Source: an uncultured bacterium (GTDB lineage Bacteria > Bacillota > Clostridia > Lachnospirales > Lachnospiraceae). From it: 8,863 nucleotides of DNA. The notes under the pieces are model-generated. The model was given only the letters and a program-made list of their open reading frames with translations, ran no database searches and was not told the origin of the DNA. The stretch spans positions 1 through 8,863 of the forward strand of contig CALFUE010000064.1 in NCBI GenBank assembly GCA_937916345.1. Direction: 5' to 3'. Of the stretch, positions 1 through 6,640 are shown one piece after another; the first letter of the stretch is position 1, and each line of letters starts with the position of its first letter. The position numbers and the translations under genes are program-made.

Positions 1-42
1 CCTGGACTTTCACAGTATAAACTCGATACGGGAGGAACACAG

Positions 43-924
43 ATGGCGCACGAAGTCATATTTGAAGCAAAACATATGCATAAAGCATTTGGCCCCACGA
101 TTGCTTTGAAGGACGTGGATATTAAGATTTGCCGTGGTGAGATCCGTGGTCTGATCGGAGAAAACGGATCGGGCAAATCAACGATCATGTCCATAGCGGC
201 CGGCATGCAGCCGGCAACCAGCGGGGAAATGTTTTATAAAGGGGAAGCATGGCATCCGAAGAGCATGGTAGACTCTCAGCATCAGGGCATCTCCATGATT
301 CTGCAGGAGGCGAACACCATTCCGGGCGTCACTGTGGCGCAGAATCTGTTTGCGGGCCGGGAAAAGGAGTTTTCCGTCTGTGGCATCATCAACATGTCCA
401 AAATGTACAAAGAGGCCGCAGCACTGCTTGAGAAATTCGGCATTACCCATATTCACGCCCGGGACCGCATCGACAGCTTGACTTTTGAGGACCGCAAGCT
501 CACGGAGATCGTGCGCTGCGTGGATGACAATACCCAGATCCTGGTGGTGGACGAGACCACGACGGCCCTGAGCAGGAACGGGCGTGATATTCTCTACGCT
601 GTCATGAAAAAGATGAAAGAGGAGGGGAAGTCGGTCATTTTCATCTCCCATGACCTGGATGAGATCATGGAGGCCAGCGTGATCATTGCCATCGCCGGCA
701 TGGAGGGAGCTCTGGCCAGCGTGTTGGGAGGGCTGGCGGACTGCCCGGTGATCGCCGTTCCCACCTCTGTGGGCTACGGAGCATCCTTCGGGGGCTTGAG
801 CTCGCTTCTGACCATGATAAACAGCTGCGCGAACGGTATTTCCGTTGTCAATATCGACAACGGCTATGGTGCGGGATATATCGCCACCCAGATAAACCGA
901 CTCGCTGTCGGGGAAAAGAGGTAA
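43..924 (+). CDS. Chimeric ORF: N-terminal sugar-type ABC transporter ATPase joined to LarB C-terminus
   Basis: Residues 1-212 are the first nucleotide-binding domain of a monosaccharide (RbsA/MglA-type) ABC importer ATPase. Visible are Walker A GENGSGKST (39-47), Q-loop Gln88, a degenerate signature region (LTFEDRKLTEIV), Walker B with VVDE, and the H-loop ISHD ending at Asp204. Such ATPases normally run to about 500 residues with two ATPase domains. Here the protein switches near residue 212 to a sequence with the hallmarks of LarB (AGMEGALASV, PTSVGYGASFGGL, NIDNGYGAG) and stops at 293. Neither half can be a complete version of its family. The ATG has a good ribosome site, GGGAGG at 30-35. 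The frame is also open from base 1 to the ATG, but the ATPase N-terminus starts normally at Met1. Codon use in the ATPase half is unlike uvrB (few ATA and AGR codons). The ORF could be a true gene fusion, a deletion remnant or an assembly join. Activity as an importer ATPase or as LarB is doubtful. Confidence 0.85.
   Translation: MAHEVIFEAKHMHKAFGPTIALKDVDIKICRGEIRGLIGENGSGKSTIMSIAAGMQPATSGEMFYKGEAWHPKSMVDSQHQGISMILQEANTIPGVTVAQNLFAGREKEFSVCGIINMSKMYKEAAALLEKFGITHIHARDRIDSLTFEDRKLTEIVRCVDDNTQILVVDETTTALSRNGRDILYAVMKKMKEEGKSVIFISHDLDEIMEASVIIAIAGMEGALASVLGGLADCPVIAVPTSVGYGASFGGLSSLLTMINSCANGISVVNIDNGYGAGYIATQINRLAVGEKR
673..924 (+). other. larB: LarB-like C-terminal fragment (PurE/AIR carboxylase family) within the chimeric ORF
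   Basis: The last ~80 residues of the 43-924 ORF match the C-terminal end of LarB, the carboxylase/hydrolase that acts on nicotinic acid adenine dinucleotide in nickel-pincer nucleotide synthesis. The glycine-rich motifs AGMEGALASVLGGL and PTSVGYGASFGGL and the ending VNIDNGYGAG are characteristic of that family. LarB is normally about 250 residues, so roughly the first two thirds are missing. The exact join cannot be placed, because an ATPase of this type may continue past Ser212 with residues resembling the LarB strand that follows. The reading frame is kept. The uvrB ribosome site is embedded in the end of this fragment, which suggests that the larB-tail/uvrB junction is native and that the break lies upstream. 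The family assignment is recalled from its motifs and was not confirmed by a search. Confidence 0.75.
916..922 (+). promoter_or_regulatory. uvrB ribosome binding site overlapping the upstream stop
   Basis: AAGAGGT precedes the uvrB ATG at 928 with about six bases of spacing and occupies the final codons and the first stop base of the LarB-like tail. This fits translational coupling and supports 928 as the uvrB start. Confidence 0.6.
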
Positions 925-927
925 CGC

Positions 928-2907
928 ATGGATTTTAAGCTTCACAGCGATTATGCCCCCACCGGCGACCAGCCTCAGGCTATCGAAAAATTAGTCAAAG
1001 GCTTTAAGGAAGGCAATCAATTCCAGACTTTGCTGGGTGTGACGGGCAGCGGCAAGACCTTTACCATGGCAAATGTGATTGCCGCTCTCAACAAACCCAC
1101 CCTCATCATTTCCCACAACAAGACTCTTGCGGCACAGCTCTACGGAGAGATGAAGGAGTTTTTTCCTGAAAATGCCGTCGAGTATTTTGTAAGCTACTAT
1201 GACTACTATCAGCCCGAGGCCTATGTGCCTTCGACAGATACATATATCGCAAAGGACTCAGCCATAAACGACGAGATAGACAAGCTCAGGCTCTCCGCCA
1301 CGGCGTCGCTTATGGAGAGGAAGGATGTTATAATCGTATCCTCCGTTTCCTGCATTTACGGTCTGGGAAGCCCGGACGATTTTTTAGGCATGATGGTATC
1401 ACTTCGTCCCGGACAGGTGATGGACACCATGGAGCTGTCGAAAAAGCTGGTTGATATCCAGTATGTGAGAAGCGAGATGGATTTCTCCCGCGCCACCTTC
1501 CGCATGAAGGGCGACACGGTGGATATTTTTCCGGCGGTAAACTCCGATAGCGCCATTCGTGTGGAATTCGACTTTGACGAGATATCAAAGATCTCCGAGT
1601 TTGATGTGCTGACGGGAGAGGTAACCGCACATCTTTCACATGTGGCCATATTCCCGGCCTCACACTATGTGGTTCCGCGGGAAAAGATACTGAAAGCCTG
1701 TGACAATATAGAGGCAGAGCTTGAGGAGAGACTAGAATATTTCAGATCCCATGACAAGCTCATCGAGGCACAGCGTATTGAGGAACGCACGAATTTTGAT
1801 ATAGAGATGCTAAAGGAGACAGGCTTCTGCTCCGGCATCGAGAATTATTCCAGGCATCTGGCGTTTACGCCGCCCGGCGCGACACCCATAACCCTGATGA
1901 ATTATTTCTCCGACGATTACCTTATAATCGTGGATGAGAGTCATATCACCGTGCCTCAGATCGGAGGCATGTATAACGGTGACCGCAGTCGAAAGACCAC
2001 CCTGGTGGAGTACGGCTTTCGCCTGCCCTCGGCGCTGGACAACCGCCCGCTGAACTTCGGCGAATTTGAGGAGAAGATAGATCAGATACTGTTCGTGTCC
2101 GCTACCCCGGGTGTTTACGAGAGGGAGCACGAGCTGCTTCGGGCAGAGCAGATAATCAGACCCACAGGTCTTCTTGACCCGGAGGTTTTTGTGCGGCCTG
2201 TAAAAGGTCAGATAGACGATCTCCTCTCAGAGATCAATAAAGAGACCGGGATGAAACACAAGGTTTTGGTCACCACCCTGACAAAGCGCATGGCAGAGGA
2301 TCTTAACTGCTTCCTGAGAGAGGCGGGGGTGAGGGTGAAGTACCTTCACTCGGATATAGATACCCTTGAGCGCGCGGAGATCATCAGGGATCTGAGACTG
2401 GATGTCTTTGATGTGCTGGTTGGAATAAACCTCCTTCGTGAGGGATTGGATATCCCTGAGGTGACACTGGTTGCCATAATCGACGCCGACAAGGAGGGTT
2501 TCCTGCGCAGTGAGACATCTCTTATCCAGACCATAGGGCGCGCCGCCAGAAATTCAGAAGGGCGCGTCATCATGTATGCCGATACCATGACTGATTCCAT
2601 GCGTGTGGCGATAGATGAGACAAAACGCAGGCGTGAGCTGCAGATGGCTTATAACGAGGAGCACGGCATCACACCCACCACGATACAAAAGGCGGTCAGA
2701 GAGCTCATCGCCATATCTAAGAAGGTGGAGAAGGAAAAGCTGCGCTTTGAGAAGGATCCTGAGTCGATGGACGAGAAGGAGCTGAAAGCCTTGATATCAA
2801 GTGTTGAAAAGCAGATGAAGAAGGCAGCGGCAGAGCTGGATTTCGAGAGCGCGGCGGAGCTCAGGGATCGTATGATTGAGCTAAAAAAATGCTTTAAAAT
2901 ATTATAA
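928..2907 (+). CDS. uvrB: UvrABC excinuclease subunit B (DNA damage helicase)
   Basis: This is UvrB, the ATP-dependent damage-verifying subunit of cytoplasmic nucleotide excision repair. It is loaded by UvrA and then recruits UvrC. The 659-residue length is typical. The N-terminus has the family opening (FKLHSDYAPTGDQPQAI) directly after Met1, which fixes the start. Walker A is GVTGSGKT (37-44). The aromatic beta-hairpin that clamps DNA begins YYDYYQPEAYVPS (90-102). Motif II is DESH (336-339) and helicase motif VI is QTIGRAARN (534-542). The C-terminal coiled UVR motif that binds UvrC lies at about 615-655. All expected motifs are intact. The start lies three bases after the upstream stop. 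uvrA and uvrC are not in the window; in many Clostridia uvrA follows uvrB, but here a regulator follows. No LexA/DinR-type operator was recognised, and upstream DNA is coding. Confidence 0.98.
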   Translation: MDFKLHSDYAPTGDQPQAIEKLVKGFKEGNQFQTLLGVTGSGKTFTMANVIAALNKPTLIISHNKTLAAQLYGEMKEFFPENAVEYFVSYYDYYQPEAYVPSTDTYIAKDSAINDEIDKLRLSATASLMERKDVIIVSSVSCIYGLGSPDDFLGMMVSLRPGQVMDTMELSKKLVDIQYVRSEMDFSRATFRMKGDTVDIFPAVNSDSAIRVEFDFDEISKISEFDVLTGEVTAHLSHVAIFPASHYVVPREKILKACDNIEAELEERLEYFRSHDKLIEAQRIEERTNFDIEMLKETGFCSGIENYSRHLAFTPPGATPITLMNYFSDDYLIIVDESHITVPQIGGMYNGDRSRKTTLVEYGFRLPSALDNRPLNFGEFEEKIDQILFVSATPGVYEREHELLRAEQIIRPTGLLDPEVFVRPVKGQIDDLLSEINKETGMKHKVLVTTLTKRMAEDLNCFLREAGVRVKYLHSDIDTLERAEIIRDLRLDVFDVLVGINLLREGLDIPEVTLVAIIDADKEGFLRSETSLIQTIGRAARNSEGRVIMYADTMTDSMRVAIDETKRRRELQMAYNEEHGITPTTIQKAVRELIAISKKVEKEKLRFEKDPESMDEKELKALISSVEKQMKKAAAELDFESAAELRDRMIELKKCFKIL

Positions 2908-2933
2908 TTTTGTGATAAATTGGAACCGTTCAC

Positions 2934-2967
2934 AGTCGATTCGCGCACTTGCTGCGCGATTACGACT
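2934..2967 (+). repeat. Nested palindrome downstream of uvrB: terminator or REP-like element
   Basis: An inner perfect 7-bp stem pairs TCGCGCA (2941-2947) with TGCGCGA (2953-2959) around the loop CTTGC. After a small internal loop (AT against TTA), AGTCG (2934-2938) pairs with CGACT (2963-2967). A short T-rich run (TTGTTTT) follows. The element lies 26 bases past the uvrB stop, in the place of an intrinsic terminator. The T-run is interrupted and the internal loop is unusual for a terminator, so a dispersed palindromic repeat is an alternative. No second copy is visible in the window. Confidence 0.55.
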
Positions 2968-2995
2968 TGTTTTGTACAGGGTGAGACGGTATATC
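2967..2995 (+). promoter_or_regulatory. Possible promoter for the REC/HD-GYP gene
   Basis: TTGTTT (2967-2972) and TATATC (2990-2995) are separated by 17 bases, resembling a weak sigma-A promoter just after the palindrome. The predicted start of transcription (about 3002) would leave almost no leader before the ribosome site at 3004-3009, so the assignment is tentative. Confidence 0.25.
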
Positions 2996-3023
2996 AGGCC
3001 GGCGGAGGAATATTGATTTTATA

Positions 3024-4097
3024 ATGAGTGAGGTAAGGCAAAAAATTCTGCTCATAGATGATGCTATCCTTAATCACATCACGATAAAGCAGGCTTTGGA
3101 AGATACATACGATGTTGAGACGGCGCTCTCGGGCAGAGAGGGTCTTGTTTTGCTTGGCGATGCAGAGGTTTTGCCCAATCTGATCCTGCTGGATTCATCG
3201 ATGCCGGATATGAGCGGCATGGAGGTTTTAGAGACCATCAAGCAGACTCCGAAGTACGCGGATATTCCTGTTATCTTTATGATGCAGGCGTCAGATGCGG
3301 TGACAGAGAATCAGGCATTCAAGCTGGGCGTCTCAGACATAATGGTAAAGCCTTTCGTCCCCACGGTCATGAAGGAGCGTATAGCAAATCAGATTTCCCT
3401 CTCCCGGTTTGAGACGGATGTCAACAGCCAGGTCAGCAGAGCGCTCTCTGATATGGAAAAGATGTACGATTTCATCATCCTCTCCTTCGCTGCTCTGATA
3501 GAGTCAAGAGACGGAGTAGTGGGCGGACGTCTGAAAAACACCGTGGTTTATTTTGAGGCATTTATCGAGCATCTTTCAAAGCTTCCCAAATATGAGAATT
3601 ATCTGACTGCAAATATTGTTTCAAAGGCTATCCGTACGGCTCCTCTTCATGATGTGGGAAAGGTCTCCGTCAGGGATGCGGTGCTCCAGAAGCCTGCCGC
3701 ACTCTCGGACGAGGAGTTCGAGGAGATGAAAATGCATACTGTCTTCGGAGGAGAATTTTTCGAATATCTGGAGATGAATATAGCTGACAAGGAGTTTGCC
3801 AGACTGGCAGGTCAGATGGCGAGAAGCCACCACGAGAGATGGGACGGGAATGGCTATCCCGACAAGCTCTCCGGAGAAAAGATCCCTCTGGTCGCCCGTA
3901 TCATGAGTATCGTGGATACCTATGACGCGCTGACCAGCCGCCGTCCCTACAAGGAGCCCATGAGCCACGAGCGCGCCATGAGCATAATCCGGGAAAACGG
4001 CGGCTCACAGTTCGATCCTGAGTTGGTGACAGAATATGTCAATATCAGTGACACGATAAAGAACTGTCTGAACAGCAAGAACAGCACGAATGCATGA
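3024..4097 (+). CDS. Response regulator with REC and HD-GYP domains (putative c-di-GMP phosphodiesterase)
   Basis: This is a 357-residue cytoplasmic two-domain regulator of the RpfG type. The REC domain (about 7-125) has the acidic pair D12/D13, phospho-acceptor D57 (LLDSSMPDMSG) and K109-P110. The position usually held by the switch Thr/Ser appears to be M87 (VIFMMQ). A linker helix leads to an HD-GYP domain (about 150-345) with H209-D210 and K213 (HDVGKVSV), H238, H269-H270, the GYP triplet 277-279 (DGNGYP) and D298 followed by DALTSRRPY. The usual metal-ligand His of the ESRD...GGH motif is R169 (GGRLKNT). The family hydrolyses c-di-GMP; whether this member does is uncertain. AGGAGG-like GGAGGA (3004-3009) lies about 15 bases from the ATG, longer than usual. 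An in-frame stop at 2982-2984 and no other ATG leave 3024 as the best start. No partner histidine kinase is nearby. Confidence 0.93.
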   Translation: MSEVRQKILLIDDAILNHITIKQALEDTYDVETALSGREGLVLLGDAEVLPNLILLDSSMPDMSGMEVLETIKQTPKYADIPVIFMMQASDAVTENQAFKLGVSDIMVKPFVPTVMKERIANQISLSRFETDVNSQVSRALSDMEKMYDFIILSFAALIESRDGVVGGRLKNTVVYFEAFIEHLSKLPKYENYLTANIVSKAIRTAPLHDVGKVSVRDAVLQKPAALSDEEFEEMKMHTVFGGEFFEYLEMNIADKEFARLAGQMARSHHERWDGNGYPDKLSGEKIPLVARIMSIVDTYDALTSRRPYKEPMSHERAMSIIRENGGSQFDPELVTEYVNISDTIKNCLNSKNSTNA

Positions 4098-4101
4098 TAC
4101 C

Positions 4102-4743
4102 TTATGAGCTGAGTTTTTCGAGGATGGCATCACGCCTGATGCTTGACAGCTTTTCAGCCTTATCTGTCAGAGCCTTTATTTTCAGTTTTTTCTCGTTTTC
4201 AGGAAGAACAGAATAGATTTCCTTCAGGGCGGTGTAAGCCGCCGCGGCGTCGCTTTCTATCTCCACGCTGTATTCCAGGAGACGTGCCGCGTCGCTGTCT
4301 TGTCCGTTTTCATGGCAAAGTGTTCCTGCCCTTGTCAGAGCGGCGATCAATGCAGTGTAATTGTTGTCGGCCTCGCTTAAGGCAGGCAGATTCGCGGCTC
4401 CGTAGGTAAGCTTTAAGTCGGTGTTTGAGATGCCGTTCAGATTGAGAACGGGAGCATTCTCCATAGAAAGAATGTCCGTGGCAGCACTTATAAATGCGGG
4501 ATCCGGCAGGATGTCCGCAGGGTCTTTTGGGATGAGTTCCTTTGACGGCACACGGATATAGGGCAGATTCGAGATGTCTTTTTTCCTGGTGGTATTTGCG
4601 CGCATCTCCTTATCCCAGAAATCCTCCTGACGTTTCCGGGACAGGCGGTCGGACTTGTTTCTCAGGTGGGTAAAGACAGCCACGAACAGTATCAATATAA
4701 AAAGAAAAGGTGCAGCCTTTATGGCTCCGAATACATATTCCAT
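4102..4743 (-). CDS. Hypothetical single-pass membrane-anchored protein
   Basis: This 213-residue protein is not recognised as a named family. The N-terminus has one hydrophobic segment (about 10-25, APFLFILILFVAVF) followed at once by basic residues (LRNKSDRLSRKRQ), so the rest is probably cytoplasmic by the positive-inside rule. A polar linker (about 30-100) leads to an Ala/Leu/Glu-rich helical region (about 125-213) with TPR-like spacing (NNYTALIAALTRAGTLCHENG and AARLLEYSVEIESDAAAAYTAL). This suggests a protein-protein interaction role, but that is inference. The ATG at 4743 has no clear ribosome site. It is kept because the next Met falls after the membrane segment. The gene converges on the HD-GYP gene with four bases between stops and diverges from a tiny ORF at 4759. 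Codon use resembles the neighbours, so it is likely native. Confidence 0.8.
   Translation of the reverse strand: MEYVFGAIKAAPFLFILILFVAVFTHLRNKSDRLSRKRQEDFWDKEMRANTTRKKDISNLPYIRVPSKELIPKDPADILPDPAFISAATDILSMENAPVLNLNGISNTDLKLTYGAANLPALSEADNNYTALIAALTRAGTLCHENGQDSDAARLLEYSVEIESDAAAAYTALKEIYSVLPENEKKLKIKALTDKAEKLSSIRRDAILEKLSS
4673..4701 (+). promoter_or_regulatory. Possible promoter for the 34-aa ORF, inside the divergent gene
   Basis: AAGACA (4673-4678) and TATAAA (4696-4701) are 17 bases apart. The second element is a strong -10-like match and the first is weak. Transcription would start near 4708, giving a leader of about 50 bases before the ATG at 4759. The site lies within the start of the - strand gene. 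Confidence 0.3.
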
Positions 4744-4758
4744 TCAGAGGTACCGGTC

Positions 4759-4863
4759 ATGTTAAATCTCAGGTCAAAAAGATCACGCCGCATACTGTCA
4801 GTGATAGTGATCATCATCATTGCGTCAATGGTTCTAACCACGATTCTGGCGGCTTTCGTGTAG
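4759..4863 (+). CDS. Small hydrophobic membrane peptide (34 aa)
   Basis: A short ORF encodes 34 residues with a strongly basic start (LRSKRSRR) followed by one continuous hydrophobic helix to the end (ILSVIVIIIIASMVLTTIL then AAFV). The layout is that of a one-pass membrane peptide with its N-terminus in the cytoplasm. The frame is open further upstream to an ATG at 4666, but 4759 is preferred because AGAGG (4746-4750) lies at good spacing before it and the protein then begins directly with the basic cluster. From memory, tiny peptides with a basic start and an MVLTT-like core occur in Lachnospiraceae genomes; no function is known to me. A T-run follows the stop. Chance ORFs of this length are common, but the composition and ribosome site argue for a real gene. 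Confidence 0.55.
   Translation: MLNLRSKRSRRILSVIVIIIIASMVLTTILAAFV
4801..4828 (-). promoter_or_regulatory. Possible promoter for the - strand membrane protein gene
   Basis: On the - strand TTGACG (4828-4823) and TATCAC (4806-4801) are 16 bases apart, with five and four matches to the consensus hexamers. Transcription would start near 4794, about 50 bases before the ATG at 4743, and the promoter would lie inside the 34-aa ORF. Confidence 0.3.
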
Positions 4864-4890
4864 CTTTTTTTGTCTGTTTAAAACTATACG

Positions 4891-4930
4891 AAAAACGCCT
4901 CGATTGTCAATTATCTTTAGGAGTTTTTTT
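4891..4930 (+). terminator. Possible weak terminator after the 34-aa ORF
   Basis: AAAAACGCCT (4891-4900) can pair with AGGAGTTTTT (4919-4928) with one G-A mismatch around an 18-base loop, and the T-run continues to 4931. The stem is A/T-rich with only three G-C pairs near the loop, so it is weak. The position, between the tiny ORF and the next promoter candidate, fits. Confidence 0.3.
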
Positions 4931-4937
4931 TATTGAA

Positions 4938-4966
4938 TTCAAAGAAAACAAGTGCTACCGTATTCT
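4938..4966 (+). promoter_or_regulatory. Candidate promoter of the VanW/AIR synthase-like/Lrp/aminotransferase operon
   Basis: TTCAAA (4938-4943) and TATTCT (4961-4966) are separated by 17 bases, each with four of six matches to sigma-A consensus. Transcription would begin near 4973, about 37 bases before the ATG at 5010. The ribosome site AGAGGTG (4998-5004) follows. No operator or riboswitch structure was recognised between 4864 and 5009. Confidence 0.4.
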
Positions 4967-5009
4967 GTAGAAAAGTATATGGCAGCTTGTTTGTGTCAGA
5001 GGTGTAAAA

Positions 5010-6638
5010 ATGAAAATGTATTTCGGATTAGGGGTTGCTGTGGCAGCCGCGTGTCTTCTTGCTGTAAGTCCTGTATATGCAGCGGATTCGGATGATCTTA
5101 TCGAAGAAAATATTTATATAGGCGGCGTGGATGTAGGCGGGCTGGACGCGGAAGAAGCGCTTGCCAAAGTCAGCGATCATGTAGATGAACTGGCACAGAC
5201 TCAGTTTACCCTGGATTACGAGGGTAATCAGGTGACTGCAACCGCAGAGGACTTTGGTCTCACCTGGACGGACCGCGCAAAGGTCTCTGAGGTCGTCGGA
5301 ATAGGAAAGACCGGAAATCTCATAGACCGCTACAAGGTAAAAAAGGACCTCGAGCATGAAAATATTCAGATTGACATCACCCTCGGAGTGGATCGGGATG
5401 CCGTGGAGGGCGTGATAGAAGACAAGCTCTCGGTTTATGACGTGGTTCCAAAGGATTACGGTCTGAAGCGCGAGAACGGCGAATTTATCATCACGGACGG
5501 AAGCACCGGAATGAAGGTGGATGTGGACGCCTCAGCGGCCACAGTCGTCGATTTCATAGAAAACAGCTGGGACAGGGAATCCTCCGGGACCATAGAGATG
5601 ACTGCGGAGATTACAGAGCCTGAGAGCAGGAAGGAAGATCTTTTGATGGTAAAGGATGTGCTGGGCACATTTACCACTGATTTCAGCTCATCATCTGCAG
5701 GCCGCGCCACAAATGTGAAAAACGGTGCCTCAAAGATCAATGGTACGGTGCTCTACCCGGGGCAGGAGCTCTCGGTTTACGATCTGGTAAATCCAATGAC
5801 GGCGGAGAATGGCTATGAGCTGGCGGGTTCCTATGAGAACGGCACCACCGTTCAGACCTACGGCGGAGGTATATGTCAGGTTTCATCCACACTCTACAAC
5901 GCGGCTATCCGCGCTGAGATGAGGATCGAGGAGAGATACTGCCACTCTATGATAGTTTCCTATGTGCAGCCCTCTATGGATGCGGCTATTGCAGGCACAT
6001 ACAAAAACCTGAGATTTTCAAATCCCTATGAGTATCCCGTATATGTGGAGGGATACACCAGTGGAGGATATATCACATTTACGATCTACGGACATGAGGA
6101 GAGGCCTTCTAACCGTGTGGTTACATTTGAGTCGGAGACCATCTCGTCCATCACGCCTGAGCTTCAGGTAAAAACTACAAATGATGCCATCGGCTATGTT
6201 GCCACGCTTCAGGGCGCTCACGAGGGAAAGACCGCGTGTCTGTGGAAGATTGTGACAGTTGACGGAGAGGAGCAGAGCAGGGATGTGTTCAACCGCAGTA
6301 CCTACAACGCCAGTCCAAAGATCATAGCAGTAGGCTTAAATGGCAGCCCGGAGGCAGTTGCCATGATGCAGGAAGCTATCGCCACAAAGAATGAGAGCAC
6401 GATAAGGGAGACTGCGGCGGCTCTCGCGGCATCGGAAGCGGCACAGCAGGAGTCCGGCGAGGCTGTTGACGACGACGGTGAAACATCTGATGGGACTTCT
6501 GATTCTGTGAAAGGTGATTCCGGCAGGAAGAAAGCTGATAACAAGGCAGCAGCTGAGGAGATTACTGTTGAGGAAGAGATCATAGAGGATACCGATGTGT
6601 TTGAGGAGGAGCCGGCAGACGCCTCCGAAGAGGAATAA
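5010..6638 (+). CDS. Exported VanW-domain protein (YoaR-like) with G5-like segment and acidic tail
   Basis: This 542-residue cell-envelope protein has a probable signal peptide (1-24, hydrophobic core then PVYA before AD). The N-terminal half (about 35-215) resembles the putative peptidoglycan-binding region of YoaR-type proteins, starting with IYIGGVDVGGLDAEEAL. The VanW domain (about 220-350) carries the hallmark GGGICQVSSTLYNAA (285-299) and an FSNPYEYPVYV stretch. A G5-like segment (about 385-445) includes the VDGEEQSR and YNASPKIIAVG strings. The tail (about 455-542) is Ala/Ser/Glu/Asp-rich and ends EEE. It shows no LPXTG motif or C-terminal membrane helix. VanW was named from vancomycin-resistance clusters but its activity is not established; no van genes are present here, so resistance should not be inferred. 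The ATG at 5010 follows AGAGGTG by six bases. It is the first gene of the likely operon, and its end contains the ribosome site of the next gene. Confidence 0.92.
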   Translation: MKMYFGLGVAVAAACLLAVSPVYAADSDDLIEENIYIGGVDVGGLDAEEALAKVSDHVDELAQTQFTLDYEGNQVTATAEDFGLTWTDRAKVSEVVGIGKTGNLIDRYKVKKDLEHENIQIDITLGVDRDAVEGVIEDKLSVYDVVPKDYGLKRENGEFIITDGSTGMKVDVDASAATVVDFIENSWDRESSGTIEMTAEITEPESRKEDLLMVKDVLGTFTTDFSSSSAGRATNVKNGASKINGTVLYPGQELSVYDLVNPMTAENGYELAGSYENGTTVQTYGGGICQVSSTLYNAAIRAEMRIEERYCHSMIVSYVQPSMDAAIAGTYKNLRFSNPYEYPVYVEGYTSGGYITFTIYGHEERPSNRVVTFESETISSITPELQVKTTNDAIGYVATLQGAHEGKTACLWKIVTVDGEEQSRDVFNRSTYNASPKIIAVGLNGSPEAVAMMQEAIATKNESTIRETAAALAASEAAQQESGEAVDDDGETSDGTSDSVKGDSGRKKADNKAAAEEITVEEEIIEDTDVFEEEPADASEEE

Positions 6639-6640
6639 AA

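Noticed and set aside
1..20. A frame ending in TAA at 18-20 that could be the tail of an upstream gene.
   Set aside because: Only five codons are visible and they carry no recognisable motif. A stop 22 bases before a well-placed ATG fits an upstream operon gene but is not evidence for one.
178..945. A long - strand ORF of 255 codons opposite the ABC/LarB gene.
   Set aside because: It is the antisense shadow of a gene with clear family motifs. Its translation is rich in His, Gly and Arg with no domain I recognise.
5010..6638. VanW protein as a sign of vancomycin resistance.
   Set aside because: No vanA/B ligase, vanH, vanX or vanRS genes are in the window, and VanW-domain proteins are widespread in Bacillota without resistance.
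6340..6638. Possible coding repeat in the VanW tail.
   Set aside because: The region is compositionally biased (Glu, Ala, Ser, Asp) but shows no regular repeat unit by eye.
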